Below, piece by piece: positions 43,809 through 52,690 of a stretch of DNA of 64,000 nucleotides. Location of the stretch: the NCBI GenBank assembly GCA_016191845.1, contig JACPVF010000006.1, forward strand, positions 108,643 through 172,642, read 5' to 3'. The first letter of the stretch is position 1. Every line of letters starts with the position of its first letter. The notes beneath the pieces are model-generated. The model had not been told where the DNA came from, did no database searches, and was given only the letters and a program-made list of their open reading frames with translations. The DNA comes from Chloroflexota bacterium (GTDB lineage Bacteria > Chloroflexota > Anaerolineae > Anaerolineales > Villigracilaceae). A program made the position numbers and the translations under genes.

Positions 43809-44846
43809 TTACTTGCGGGCGATGTTGACAAAATCGGCGAACAGGCCGTAAGCTGTTTCTTCAGGGCCGCCACGCATGTCGGGGCTCTCTGAAACGGTGA
43901 TCGAGTAAAACGGCAACACATCAGTCTCGAAGCTCAGACCCGTGGACGAGTCCATCATGCCATACAGCGGCGAGGACGGTGAGACCAGCTCGGGCGCGAC
44001 GCTGGCCACGATCTGGCCGCCGTCGCGTCTGGCCGAAGCAACCAGCTTCCAACGCTTGCCTTCGGCCTTGGCCTGTTCGATCATCTCGGAGGTGATGCCG
44101 CGAATGCCCGTCGGGTGGACCATCTGCGGGGTGAAGGGCGTGTCCATCAACACCGTGACCAGCGCGGCCACCTTGATGGCGGCATCCCAGCCGTCCACAT
44201 CGTTGGTGGGATCGGTCTCGGCCAGCCCGATCGACTGGCAGAACTTGACGGCGTTGTCGAAACTCTCGCCGCGTTCCATGCGCGAGAGGATGACGTTGGT
44301 GGTGGCGTTGGTGATGCCCTTGAAGCCGCGCAGTTCGGCGGCGGGAAAGGTTTCACGGAAGACCGAGAAGACGGGCGAGCCACCCAGCACGGTCGACTCG
44401 AAGCGGAAGGCTTTGCCCTTGACGACGGCCAGATCGGTCAACTCGCGGTAGCCGTGGACGACGGGTCCCTTGTTGGCGGTGATGGCGTGCATGCCGAGGT
44501 GCAGCGCCGTGCGGATGTGATCCAGCGCGGGCTGGCCCGTCTCCACGTTGACGGGCGAGTTCTCAAAGAGCACGTCGGCGGTGGAGTTTTGAATGACGGA
44601 AAGGGAATCGGAAACAGGGATTCGGGATTCGGAGGAGATCGAATCGCCTGCTTCTACGAGTGCAAGGCACTTGAGCAGGTCGAGACCAGTGGGGTTGACC
44701 GCGAAGCCATGACGGCCTGTGGCGATGCCTGTTACCGAGAAGGTAATGTTGTAGTCTTTTTCGAGGCGGGCGCGTTTGCGTTCGAGCAGGCGCGCCAGGT
44801 TGCGAGCCACGTTCCCAAAACCGATGAATGCGAGTTTGTAGTGCAT
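43809..44846 (-). CDS. hom: Homoserine dehydrogenase
   Basis: 345-residue NAD(P)H enzyme of the aspartate pathway (aspartate semialdehyde to homoserine, toward Thr, Met). N-terminal Rossmann IGFGNVARNLARLL (8-21), ITANKGPV (about 121-128), the catalytic-region segments GFKGITNATTNVILSRME (about 174-191) and LAETDPTNDVDGWDAAIKVA (about 206-225, Asp and Lys of the active site). It lacks a C-terminal ACT domain, so feedback by threonine is not expected from this chain alone. The gene is monocistronic, with a nested inverted repeat (44878-44987) upstream. Confidence 0.93.
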   Translation of the reverse strand: MHYKLAFIGFGNVARNLARLLERKRARLEKDYNITFSVTGIATGRHGFAVNPTGLDLLKCLALVEAGDSISSESRIPVSDSLSVIQNSTADVLFENSPVNVETGQPALDHIRTALHLGMHAITANKGPVVHGYRELTDLAVVKGKAFRFESTVLGGSPVFSVFRETFPAAELRGFKGITNATTNVILSRMERGESFDNAVKFCQSIGLAETDPTNDVDGWDAAIKVAALVTVLMDTPFTPQMVHPTGIRGITSEMIEQAKAEGKRWKLVASARRDGGQIVASVAPELVSPSSPLYGMMDSSTGLSFETDVLPFYSITVSESPDMRGGPEETAYGLFADFVNIARK

Positions 44847-44877
44847 GAGATCTCCATAGTTTGTGTCATTGTGGCAA

Positions 44878-44987
44878 TGTCATTGCGAGGAGGGATTGAG
44901 ACGCGGAGCGTTGATCCCGACGAAGCAATCTCGTCGTGATAATCATGAGATTGCTTCGGGCGGAAGAACGCCGCCCTCGCAATGACA
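44878..44987. repeat. Nested inverted-repeat element (REP/MITE-like)
   Basis: Outer arms TGTCATTGCGAGG (44878-44890) and CCTCGCAATGACA (44975-44987) and inner arms GAAGCAATCTC (44922-44932) and GAGATTGCTTC (44947-44957). Variants of this sequence occur as dispersed repeats in many bacterial genomes. It lies in the 147-bp gap between hom and the SCO1664-like gene; the arms form a cruciform or a transcript hairpin. Confidence 0.8.
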
Positions 44988-44993
44988 TACATT

Positions 44994-45719
44994 TTACACG
45001 GGCGGATAGGGAAAGGCACGTCGGTCCGCGGGGGGGCGCGGGAACAGGCGCGAGGTCAGCAAACGCTCTCCACGGCGACGCAAGGCGGCGATCTCCTCGG
45101 GGCTGAGATAGGGGTCGAGGGGCGAGGAGTCGGAGGAAAGTTGAGAAAGGAAAGACTCCAGGGACGAAAGTAAATCCTCGGGGATGGCGTGCCCCGCAAA
45201 GTCCCAGATCACGGTGCGGAGTTTGTCTTCCTTGTGGAAGCAAATGCCGTGGTCGATGGCCCACAACTTGTGTGTGCCTTCCTCAAAGAAAACGTGGCTG
45301 CCCTTGCGGTCCGCGTTGTTGATCAGCAGGTCGAAGAAGACCACGGGGCGCAGCAGATTCTTATCTTCGACGGTGAAATTGAAGTAGTGATACTCGGGGT
45401 CGTACTCGATGTATTGCTGGAGCGAGCCCGCGCCATACGGCCCATCCTCGCGCAGGACGGTGAACGGGACGAAGCACAGCCCGAGCGCCTCGCTGACCTG
45501 ATAGGCCGCCACCTCGCGCAGCGCCAGCGTATTCTCGGGGAAGTCCCACAACGGCTGTTCCCCGCGCGACGGCTTGTACACGGCAGGATAGATCTGGCCT
45601 TCGTGAGTCACATCCACGAGGAAGGTGTAATTGGAGCCAAGCATGAACTGGCCCTTCAACTGGTATTCGCTGAGTTGAAGGGCGGCTTTGATTTTTTCAG
45701 TGGGAAGGGGATCGTTCAC
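44994..45719 (-). CDS. SCO1664-family protein (PI3/4-kinase-like fold)
   Basis: 241 residues of the SCO1664 family (TIGR03843), distant kin of phosphatidylinositol 3/4-kinases. Kinase-like signs: YPAVYKPSRGEQPL (nucleotide-binding Lys, about 44-57), LLINNADRKGSH (about 131-142; catalytic-loop analogue) and AIDHGICFH (about 154-162; DFG analogue). The function is unproven. It follows the DUF3090 gene by 29 bp in the same direction, the usual pairing in Actinobacteria, where a phosphomutase-like gene often completes the set; none is seen here. The last residues are Pro-rich. Confidence 0.85.
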   Translation of the reverse strand: MNDPLPTEKIKAALQLSEYQLKGQFMLGSNYTFLVDVTHEGQIYPAVYKPSRGEQPLWDFPENTLALREVAAYQVSEALGLCFVPFTVLREDGPYGAGSLQQYIEYDPEYHYFNFTVEDKNLLRPVVFFDLLINNADRKGSHVFFEEGTHKLWAIDHGICFHKEDKLRTVIWDFAGHAIPEDLLSSLESFLSQLSSDSSPLDPYLSPEEIAALRRRGERLLTSRLFPRPPADRRAFPYPPV

Positions 45720-45748
45720 GTAGGTTGATCAGACGTCTCAAAATACGA

Positions 45749-46276
45749 TTAATGCTTGTGCCCGTTCTTCTTCGGGCAGAAATGACCTTCGGGTTCCATC
45801 GGCTGGCCGCATTGTGGACAGACGGGACGTCCACGGTTGGTGACCTCCACGCCCCAGCGCGCCAGCCGGCGCATCTGCGTGCGGGTGGCCCAAAAGCGGA
45901 CCACGGCCGCCGAGTCGGGGTCCACGCCTTCGAGCAGGAGTTCCTTCACGAACAGCACCACCAGGTCGCGGTTCTTCTCATAGCCCAGGCCGATCTCGCC
46001 CACGCGGAAGAGCGGCTCGACGGGCGGGTGGATGTGCATCTGGTCTTCGATGTAATCGCCGCTGGCCTCGTCCAGGCCTTCGTTGGTCTCCATGACCTGT
46101 GCCAGGAATTGTTCCACTCCGACCGTCAGCGATTGCAGCTGTGCCTTTTCGATAATGACAGTCACGGTGCGCTGATCCTGCCAGGCGTGTAAATAGAAGA
46201 CGCGCTGGCCGGGCTGGCCGATGGCGTCGGTGGTGATATGGTCTACGGGGTCTACATCAATTTCGAAGCGGGGCAT
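45749..46276 (-). CDS. DUF3090 protein with C-terminal zinc ribbon
   Basis: 175 residues, the DUF3090/TIGR03847 family. The N-terminal beta-rich half ([20 protein letters not shown]) and [20 protein letters not shown] are family features. The C-terminal [20 protein letters not shown] forms a Cys4-like zinc ribbon. It starts an operon with the SCO1664-family gene. GGAGAG lies before the ATG and an extended -10 box before that. The biological role of the pair is unknown. Confidence 0.88.
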   Translation of the reverse strand: MPRFEIDVDPVDHITTDAIGQPGQRVFYLHAWQDQRTVTVIIEKAQLQSLTVGVEQFLAQVMETNEGLDEASGDYIEDQMHIHPPVEPLFRVGEIGLGYEKNRDLVVLFVKELLLEGVDPDSAAVVRFWATRTQMRRLARWGVEVTNRGRPVCPQCGQPMEPEGHFCPKKNGHKH

Positions 46277-46302
46277 GACTTCTCTCCATTGTCAATGCGG
46301 GC

Positions 46303-46311
46303 AGTATACCA
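46303..46311 (-). promoter_or_regulatory. Extended -10 promoter of the DUF3090 gene
   Basis: TGGTATACT on the minus strand, 26 bp before ATG 46276. The divergent mutase gene has TATAAT at 46332-46337. Confidence 0.5.
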
Positions 46312-46364
46312 GAATGGAACGACGTCTCAAGTATAATTTGCCCATCTCGCCAAAGGAGATGAGC

Positions 46365-48044
46365 ATGTACGATCAAAACAAATTGAACGACCTGAAGGAT
46401 TCACTCGAAAAATGGGAGGAGACGAGCCTGCAGAAAGCCCTGGCTTCCCTGCCCGAACGCCAGGGACAATTTATCACCACCTCTTCCGAACCGATCAACC
46501 GTCTCTACACCCCGCTGGATGTCGCTGATCTGGACTATGCCGCCGACCTCGGCCACCCGGGCGAGTATCCGTACACGCGCGGTGTGCATCCCACCCTGCA
46601 CCGCTCCAAGCTGTGGACGATGCGCATGTTCGCGGGCTTCGGCACCGCGGAAGAGACCAACGCCCGCTTCAAATATTTACTGGACCAGGGCCAGACCGGC
46701 CTGAGCGTGGCCTTCGACCTCGCCACACTGATGGGGTATGACACCGACCAGCCTGAGGCGTTGGGCGAGTTCGGCAAATGCGGCGTGGCGGTCTCGTCGC
46801 TCAAGGACATGGAGATCCTGTTCGACGGCATCCCGCTCGACAAGGTCTCCACCAGCATGACCATCAACTCGCCCGCGGCCATCATCTGGGCCATGTACAT
46901 CGCCGCCGCCGAGAACAAAGGCGTGCGTCCCGACCAGTTGCGCGGCACCATCCAGAACGACATCTTGAAGGAATTCATCGCGCAGAAGGAGTTCATCTTC
47001 CCGCCCGAGCCGTCCATGCGGTTGGTGGTGGATACGATGGAGTTCGGCGCGCAGAAGGTTCCGCAGTGGAACACCATCTCGATTAGCGGATACCACATCC
47101 GCGAGGCGGGATCCACCGCCGCCCAGGAGCTGGCCTTCACCCTTGGCGACGGCCTCGAATATGTGCGCTGGGGCATCGCCCGCGGCATGGACGTGGACGA
47201 GTTCGCTCCGCGCCTGTCCTTCTTCTTTAACGCGCATAATGACTTCTTCGAGGAGATCGCCAAATACCGTGCTGCCCGTCGCATCTGGGCGCGCGAGATG
47301 CGTGAGACCTTCGGCGCGAAGAATCCGCGCTCGTGGCTGTTGCGCTTCCACACCCAGACGGCGGGCGTCAGCCTCACCGCCCAGCAGCCCGAGAATAATG
47401 TGGTGCGCGTCGCCATCCAGGCGCTGGCCGCCGTCCTGGGTGGGACCCAGTCGCTGCACACCAACTCGCTGGATGAGGCGCTGGCGTTGCCGTCCGAGCA
47501 TGCTGTGACCATCGCCCTGCGCACCCAGCAGATCATCGCTGAGGAATCGGGCGTGACCAACACGGTCGATCCGCTCGGGGGCAGCTTCTTCGTCGAGGCT
47601 CAGACCGACCGCATCGAGGCGCAGGCTTATGAATACTTCCGCCGTGTCGAGGAATTGGGCGGCGTCATCCCCGCCATCGAAAAGGGCTTCTTCCAGAGCG
47701 AGATCTCCGATGCCGCCTATCGCTATCAACGCGAGATCGACGCGGGCGTGCGCCGCATCGTGGGCGTCAACGCATACGAGGAAAAGAAGCCGCTCACCAT
47801 CCCCATCCTCGAAATGGACCCACGCGGGTACGACCGACAGGTGGCGCGCCTGAGCGAGGTCCGCAAGACGCGCGACAACGGCCGCGTCGGCCAGACCCTC
47901 GACCGTTTGCGTATTGCCTGCCAGGGCACGGAAAATACCATGCCTTACCTCATGGAAGCGGTTCATGCTTATGCCGCTCTGGGCGAGATCATCGGTGTGA
48001 TGAAAGAAGTGTTTGGGACCTACGAAGAACCCAATTGGATTTGA
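46365..48044 (+). CDS. Acyl-CoA mutase large subunit (B12-dependent, not canonical methylmalonyl type)
   Basis: 559-residue TIM-barrel subunit of the methylmalonyl/isobutyryl-CoA mutase family; no B12-binding domain, which must be a separate protein outside the window. Family marks: [20 protein letters not shown] (68-87), [16 protein letters not shown] (197-204), [12 protein letters not shown] (239-250), [25 protein letters not shown]. Aligned by eye with P. shermanii MCM, the two acyl-carboxylate contacts Tyr89 and Arg207 are His79 and Gln207; the AQKE-F context resembles isobutyryl-CoA mutase. Thus the substrate is probably a monoacyl-CoA rather than methylmalonyl-CoA. ATG 46365 with AGGAG six bases before is chosen. 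Terminator downstream. Confidence 0.88.
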   Translation: MYDQNKLNDLKDSLEKWEETSLQKALASLPERQGQFITTSSEPINRLYTPLDVADLDYAADLGHPGEYPYTRGVHPTLHRSKLWTMRMFAGFGTAEETNARFKYLLDQGQTGLSVAFDLATLMGYDTDQPEALGEFGKCGVAVSSLKDMEILFDGIPLDKVSTSMTINSPAAIIWAMYIAAAENKGVRPDQLRGTIQNDILKEFIAQKEFIFPPEPSMRLVVDTMEFGAQKVPQWNTISISGYHIREAGSTAAQELAFTLGDGLEYVRWGIARGMDVDEFAPRLSFFFNAHNDFFEEIAKYRAARRIWAREMRETFGAKNPRSWLLRFHTQTAGVSLTAQQPENNVVRVAIQALAAVLGGTQSLHTNSLDEALALPSEHAVTIALRTQQIIAEESGVTNTVDPLGGSFFVEAQTDRIEAQAYEYFRRVEELGGVIPAIEKGFFQSEISDAAYRYQREIDAGVRRIVGVNAYEEKKPLTIPILEMDPRGYDRQVARLSEVRKTRDNGRVGQTLDRLRIACQGTENTMPYLMEAVHAYAALGEIIGVMKEVFGTYEEPNWI

Positions 48045-48080
48045 GATTCGGATACTGGTAATCGGTACATCAGTCGAAAT

Positions 48081-48118
48081 AAAAGCGGTCATGTCCATTT
48101 GGACATGACCGCTTTTTA
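48081..48118. terminator. Bidirectional terminator between the mutase and pfkA
   Basis: 16-bp stem AAAAGCGGTCATGTCC and complement, loop ATTT, T-runs on both strands. Confidence 0.92.
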
Positions 48119-48138
48119 TTATCACTGCTTACTACTTT

Positions 48139-49119
48139 CTATCTCGCCAGCACTCTCGCCATTCGATAGAAATCTTCGTTAGCCTGCTGCTTGTTGGTGA
48201 TGACCTCTTCCAGCGGGACCAGTTCGATGCCGCGGCCTTGCAGGCCGGTCATCACATCCACCTTGCCTTCGAGCAGGGCTTCGACCGCCTTCACGCCCAT
48301 GCGCGCCGCCAGCAGACGATCAAAGGCGGTGGGGGAGCCGCCGCGCTGGATGTGGCCGAGGATGGTCACACGTGTGCTGAAGCCGATGTCGATCTCGTCG
48401 ATGGCCTTGGCCAGGTCGGTTGTGCGGAAGTTGGCGCCTTCGGCGATGATGATGATGGCATGGTTCTTGCCACGCCGATAAGCGTCCTCGATCGTATCAG
48501 CCACCTCTTGCAAGGTGACCTGCACTTCGGGTACCAGCACCATTTCTGCACCGCAGACGATGCCTGCCATCATGGCCAGGTATCCTGAACCGCGTCCCAT
48601 CGTTTCGACCAGGAAGGCGCGTCCATGCGAGGAGGCCGTGTCGCGCAATTTGTCCACGGCGTCCATGATGGTGTTCATGGCGGTGTCCACGCCGATGGCC
48701 ATATTGCTGCCCCATACATCGTTGTCGATGCTGGCGGGGATGCCGACCACATTGATGCCCTGTTTCGCCAGAGCGTGCGCGCCGTTCAGCGAACCCTCGC
48801 CGCCGATGACCACCAGACCGTCCATGCCGGCTTCGTTGATATGGCGAATGGCTTCGCGCTGTCCGCGCGGGTCCTTGAAGCGTTCGCTGCGGCGGGTCTG
48901 TAAAATGGTACCGCCGCGTTGCAAGATGCCGCCCACGTCGCGCGGCCCCAGCACGCGGAACTCGCCGTTGATCAGGCCTTCGAATCCGTTGTTGACGCCG
49001 ATCACGCGCACATTGTGTGTTGTAGCAGTGCGCACCACCGAACGAATGCAGGAATTCATGCCGGGGGCATCTCCGCCGGAAGTGAGCACTCCCAGCGTGT
49101 ACTGTCTCATTGCGTCCAT
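48139..49119 (-). CDS. pfkA: 6-phosphofructokinase
   Basis: 326-residue glycolytic kinase (fructose 6-phosphate to fructose 1,6-bisphosphate). LTSGGDAPGMN (12-22, nucleotide site), GGEGSLNGAHAL (about 106-117), IPASIDNDVWGSN (about 126-138), ETMGRGSGYLA (about 171-181), GHIQRGG (about 257-263). The residue after the acid in GGEGS is Gly, which marks ATP rather than pyrophosphate as donor; however this acid is Glu instead of the usual Asp, and PASIDND replaces PGTIDND. ATG 49119 has GAAGGA before it and is five bases after the RNase Z stop, so they form one operon. Confidence 0.93.
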   Translation of the reverse strand: MDAMRQYTLGVLTSGGDAPGMNSCIRSVVRTATTHNVRVIGVNNGFEGLINGEFRVLGPRDVGGILQRGGTILQTRRSERFKDPRGQREAIRHINEAGMDGLVVIGGEGSLNGAHALAKQGINVVGIPASIDNDVWGSNMAIGVDTAMNTIMDAVDKLRDTASSHGRAFLVETMGRGSGYLAMMAGIVCGAEMVLVPEVQVTLQEVADTIEDAYRRGKNHAIIIIAEGANFRTTDLAKAIDEIDIGFSTRVTILGHIQRGGSPTAFDRLLAARMGVKAVEALLEGKVDVMTGLQGRGIELVPLEEVITNKQQANEDFYRMARVLAR

Positions 49120-49124
49120 CTAAA

Positions 49125-50045
49125 CTATCCTTCGCGTTTGATTTGGAAATTGTCGAAATCACGCGCCACCACCGCGCCTGGGAAAACGGACTGGGCCTCG
49201 GCCAACACGTCCTTTTCTCGATACCGGCGCGAGATGTGCGTGAGAATTAGCTTTTTAACCCCCGCTTTGACGGCCAGTTCCGCAGCCTGGCGCGCGGTAA
49301 GATGCGAGAACTCCGCTGCCATGTCGGCTTCGGCATCCAGGTAGGTGGATTCGATCACCAGGCCGTCGGCATCGCGCGCCACTTCGAGCAGATTGTCAGT
49401 GCGGCCCGTGTCGCCCACGACCACGAACTTGGTCCCGCGCTGGAGCGGCCCCAGCACATCCTCAGAGCCGACGATCCGCCCATCGGGCAGGGTCACGCTG
49501 CGGCCTTCGACCAGGTCCCGACGTTCGGGGCCAAAGGGCACACCCAACTCGTCGGCCTTTTCGGCCAGGAAGGGGCGGCGGGATTTTTCCTCGAAGACGT
49601 AGCCCAGACAGTCGGGTCCGCGATGGGTGACGGGGAAAGCCGTCACGCTGAAATCCTCGGTCTCGAAGAAGGTCCCCGCCTTGATCTCGCGCAGGGTCAG
49701 CGGCATGGGCGGCTGGTTGCCGCGCAGCACCACACCGTACAGCAGATCGTGGACACGGTCGAGCGTGGAACGCCCACCGTAGATCTCCAGCTCGTCGATG
49801 GCTTCCCAGCGCAGGAAGGTGGACATCAGCCCACCCAGCCCGAGGATGTGATCGAGATGGCCGTGGGTGAGCAGGATGCGCGTCAGGCGTTTGAAGCCGA
49901 TGCCCGATTGCAGGATCTGCCGCTGGGTGCCTTCGCCGCAATCCACTAAAAACCGATATTCATTATGAGACACGACCTGACTCGAAAGCCCGCGTTTGGC
50001 CGACGGCGCCGATGCAGATGTGCCGAGAAATAAAATTTCAAACAA
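49125..50045 (-). CDS. rnz: Ribonuclease Z
   Basis: 306-residue metallo-beta-lactamase-fold endonuclease that cuts tRNA precursors at the 3' end; useful here because tRNA-Leu in this window lacks an encoded CCA. LFLGTSASAPS near the start, zinc motif LTHGHLDHILGLGG (about 58-71), VVVGDTGRT (about 209-217), ESTYLD and the final LTHISRRY (zinc His). The exosite arm (about 150-185) is present. TTG 50045 is chosen (AAGGAAAG before it, and homology starts there) over the ATG at 50093. First gene of the rnz-pfkA operon, divergent from ftsK. Confidence 0.93.
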   Translation of the reverse strand: MFEILFLGTSASAPSAKRGLSSQVVSHNEYRFLVDCGEGTQRQILQSGIGFKRLTRILLTHGHLDHILGLGGLMSTFLRWEAIDELEIYGGRSTLDRVHDLLYGVVLRGNQPPMPLTLREIKAGTFFETEDFSVTAFPVTHRGPDCLGYVFEEKSRRPFLAEKADELGVPFGPERRDLVEGRSVTLPDGRIVGSEDVLGPLQRGTKFVVVGDTGRTDNLLEVARDADGLVIESTYLDAEADMAAEFSHLTARQAAELAVKAGVKKLILTHISRRYREKDVLAEAQSVFPGAVVARDFDNFQIKREG

Positions 50046-50105
50046 AGGTATTCTTTCCTTCCAGAGAGTCTCACAATTGTACCTTAAAGACAATCAGACC
50101 ATTTG

Positions 50106-50114
50106 TGCTATAAT
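50106..50114 (+). promoter_or_regulatory. Extended -10 promoter of ftsK
   Basis: TGCTATAAT 43 bp before ATG 50158; the leader has no evident ribosome site. Confidence 0.55.
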
Positions 50115-50157
50115 GATTTTCACCTGTTTATTTTTTCTTCAGTTCATCCATTCCCCC

Positions 50158-52467
50158 ATGCCCATCAACAAACCGACCACGCCTCCTAAAAAGACGAGCA
50201 AACCGCAGGGAAAAGCCATCCCCGCCAAGGGAGGTGCGCGCCCTAAATCAGGCGGCCATCATGCGGAACCACCGCCCCCGCCGCCTCCCGCCCTCGGGTT
50301 GTGGGATCAACTCTCGCCCGAACGCCGCCTCGACGTGATCGGAATCATCCTGGCTGCGGTCGGTGCGCTGATCTTCCTGGGGCTGGTCTCGGCCAAACGC
50401 AGCATCCTGATCGGCGGCACCATTTCCTTCCTTGCGCAGATCTTTGGCTGGGGCATCTACATCCTGCCGTTCGGCCTGCTCGGCTTTGGCCTGTGGCTGG
50501 TCTTCCGCAAGATCGAGCGCATCCCGCCGCTTTCATTGGAGCGTTCGGTCGGCAGCGTCATCCTATACCTGGCCGTGCTGACCCTGCTCCACAACTTCGT
50601 AGCCAGCGTGGATAACGCCGAGGCAGTGGCGCTCAACGGGGTGGGCGGCGGGTACATCGGCAGTCTGTTCCAACGTATTCTGTGGGGTGGATTGGGCACG
50701 GCGGGTGGATGGATCGCCCTGGTAGCCTGGTTCATCCTCGGCATCTCGATGACGCTTGACAGGCCTGTGCAGGATATGTTCCGCTGGCTGGGGCCAATCC
50801 TGGCCCGCATCCGCGACCAACTTTTCAAGCGGATCTCCACCCCGCCTGAGCCAGGCTCCGTGGCCGAGAACGGCTACACCCCCTTGACTCCCGCCGTCCA
50901 GCCGCCTGCGACCGAGACGTCCGTCGCTGCTCCCGCTGTTGTGCCAGCCGTCACCACCACGGTCAGCCATGCCATCCAATGGGCGCTGCCGCAACCGCGC
51001 GACATCCTCGACGCGGGCAACGCTCCCGCCATCAATGAGGACTTCATCCAGCAGCGCGCGCGGCTGATCGAGGCCACGCTGGCCTCCTTCGGCGCGCCCG
51101 CCCAGGTGGTGTCGATCAATCGCGGGCCGACCATCACCCAGTTCGGTGTCGAGCCGCTCTTCGTCGAGAGCCGTGGCGGGGCGCGCACGCGCGTGCGTGT
51201 GAGCAAGATCGCCTCCCTCTCCGACGACCTGGCCCTGGCGCTGGCCGCGCCGCGCATCCGCATCCAGGCGCCTGTCCCGGGACACAGTTATGTCGGCATC
51301 GAGGTCCCGAACGACGAAATGGCGCTGGTCTCCCTGCGCGACGTGGTCGAGAGCGAAACCTTCCAGCGCAACCGCAAGGCGCTCAGCTTTGCCCTGGGGC
51401 AGGACGTGGCGGGACATCCCATCATGGCCAATCTCGAGAACATGCCGCATCTGCTGATCGCAGGCACCACGGGTTCGGGCAAGTCGGTGTGCGTCAACGC
51501 CATCATCACCTGCTTCCTGATGTACAACACGCCCGATGACCTGCGCATCGTCCTCGTGGACCCCAAGCGCGTAGAGTTAACGGGCTATAACGGCATCCCG
51601 CACCTGTTGGGTCCCGTGGTCGTGGAAATGGACCGCGTGATCGGTGCGTTGCAATGGATGACGCGTGAGATGGACAAGCGTTACCATGAGTTCGCCAAGG
51701 TCGGTGCGCGCAATATCGCGGACTACAACACAAAGATGAAGTTGCAGAACGCCAAGAGATTGCCCAACCTGGTCATCATCATCGACGAGTTAGCCGACCT
51801 GATGATGATCGCCCCCGACGAGACCGAGAAGACCATCACCCGCCTGGCCCAATTGGCACGCGCCACTGGCATCCACATGATCCTTGCCACCCAGCGTCCA
51901 TCCGTGGACGTGGTGACAGGCCTGATCAAGGCCAACTTCCCTGCGCGCATCGCCTTTGCGGTGGCCTCCAACACCGACAGCCGCGTCATCCTCGACCAAC
52001 CCGGCGCGGAGCGCCTGCTCGGCCGTGGTGACATGCTCTACCAATCCCCGGATGCTCCATCTGCGGCGCGCCTGCAGGGTGTGTTCGTCTCCGACCATGA
52101 GATCCAGAAGTTGGTCGAGTTTTGGCATAACCAGGCGGCGGGAGCCAGCCCCTACGCCGTGGCGGGTGACATGCCCGCCGACTCGATCCCCACGGGCGTG
52201 CCGCTCAAGCAGCAGCCGTTATGGGATGAGGTGGAAAAATCGGACGAAGACCCGCTGCTCGACGAGGCCATCGACATCGTGCGCCGCGAGGGCCGCGCCT
52301 CAGTGTCCATGCTGCAGCGGCGGCTGCGTATCGGCTACACCCGCTCGGCCCGCCTGGTGGACAAGCTCGAGGAGAAGGGCATTGTCGGCCCGCCAGAGGG
52401 TGCGACACAGGTCCGTCAGGTGCTGGATTACGGCCAAACCGCCCCGCCCAAGGACGATGGCGCCTGA
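50158..52467 (+). CDS. ftsK: DNA translocase FtsK/SpoIIIE
   Basis: 769-residue septal DNA pump. A basic/proline-rich N-terminus, four TM helices (about 65-235), a short linker, then the alpha/beta motor with Walker A AGTTGSGKS (about 435-443), DPKRVELTGYNGIPHLL, Walker B IIIDELADLMM (about 540-550) and ATQRPSVDVVTGLIKANFPAR; the gamma winged-helix domain (about 695-755, with RRLRIGYTRSARLVDKLEEK) reads KOPS-like orienting sequences. Compact relative to E. coli FtsK because the linker is short. It acts in chromosome segregation at division. ATG 50158 begins the protein; the upstream frame from 49996 overlaps rnz and the promoter. Confidence 0.95.
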   Translation: MPINKPTTPPKKTSKPQGKAIPAKGGARPKSGGHHAEPPPPPPPALGLWDQLSPERRLDVIGIILAAVGALIFLGLVSAKRSILIGGTISFLAQIFGWGIYILPFGLLGFGLWLVFRKIERIPPLSLERSVGSVILYLAVLTLLHNFVASVDNAEAVALNGVGGGYIGSLFQRILWGGLGTAGGWIALVAWFILGISMTLDRPVQDMFRWLGPILARIRDQLFKRISTPPEPGSVAENGYTPLTPAVQPPATETSVAAPAVVPAVTTTVSHAIQWALPQPRDILDAGNAPAINEDFIQQRARLIEATLASFGAPAQVVSINRGPTITQFGVEPLFVESRGGARTRVRVSKIASLSDDLALALAAPRIRIQAPVPGHSYVGIEVPNDEMALVSLRDVVESETFQRNRKALSFALGQDVAGHPIMANLENMPHLLIAGTTGSGKSVCVNAIITCFLMYNTPDDLRIVLVDPKRVELTGYNGIPHLLGPVVVEMDRVIGALQWMTREMDKRYHEFAKVGARNIADYNTKMKLQNAKRLPNLVIIIDELADLMMIAPDETEKTITRLAQLARATGIHMILATQRPSVDVVTGLIKANFPARIAFAVASNTDSRVILDQPGAERLLGRGDMLYQSPDAPSAARLQGVFVSDHEIQKLVEFWHNQAAGASPYAVAGDMPADSIPTGVPLKQQPLWDEVEKSDEDPLLDEAIDIVRREGRASVSMLQRRLRIGYTRSARLVDKLEEKGIVGPPEGATQVRQVLDYGQTAPPKDDGA

Positions 52468-52474
52468 AATTTGA

Positions 52475-52480
52475 TATAAT
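52475..52480 (+). promoter_or_regulatory. -10 box of tRNA-Arg
   Basis: TATAAT ten bases before the tRNA; the -35 would lie in the last codons of ftsK and is weak. Confidence 0.45.
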
Positions 52481-52489
52481 TCGTGCCGC

Positions 52490-52564
52490 GCCCTGGTAGT
52501 TCAACGGACAGAACAAGGCACTCCTAAGGCTTAGATATAGGTTCGATTCCTATCCGGGGCACCA
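52490..52564 (+). tRNA. tRNA-Arg (anticodon CCT)
   Basis: 75-nt tRNA: acceptor GCCCTGG/CCGGGGC (one G-U), D arm GTTC/GAAC, anticodon loop CTCCTAA (anticodon CCT, reads AGG), T arm ATAGG-TTCGATT-CCTAT, encoded CCA end. The anticodon stem is weak (one G-U, one A-G at the loop side). Confidence 0.9.
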
Positions 52565-52633
52565 CGATTTTTTAAGGTTTATTTCCCCTCAAAAACCTTG
52601 TCAGACAAATGACCCTATAGTATTATTCACGTC

Positions 52634-52672
52634 GGCAAGCGCTAGGGTGCCCCCCTCACCCTGGCGCTTGCC
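52634..52672. other. Long hairpin between tRNA-Arg and hutH
   Basis: 16-bp stem GGCAAGCGCTAGGGTG with its complement (one G-U) and a CCCCCCT loop. Downstream is ATTTAAGTTT rather than a T-run. It may terminate the tRNA transcript or be a dispersed palindrome. Confidence 0.6.
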
Positions 52673-52690
52673 ATTTAAGTTTGTGAATGC

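Noticed and set aside
46677..48125. 482-residue minus-strand ORF
   Set aside because: Antisense to the acyl-CoA mutase gene and crosses its terminator.
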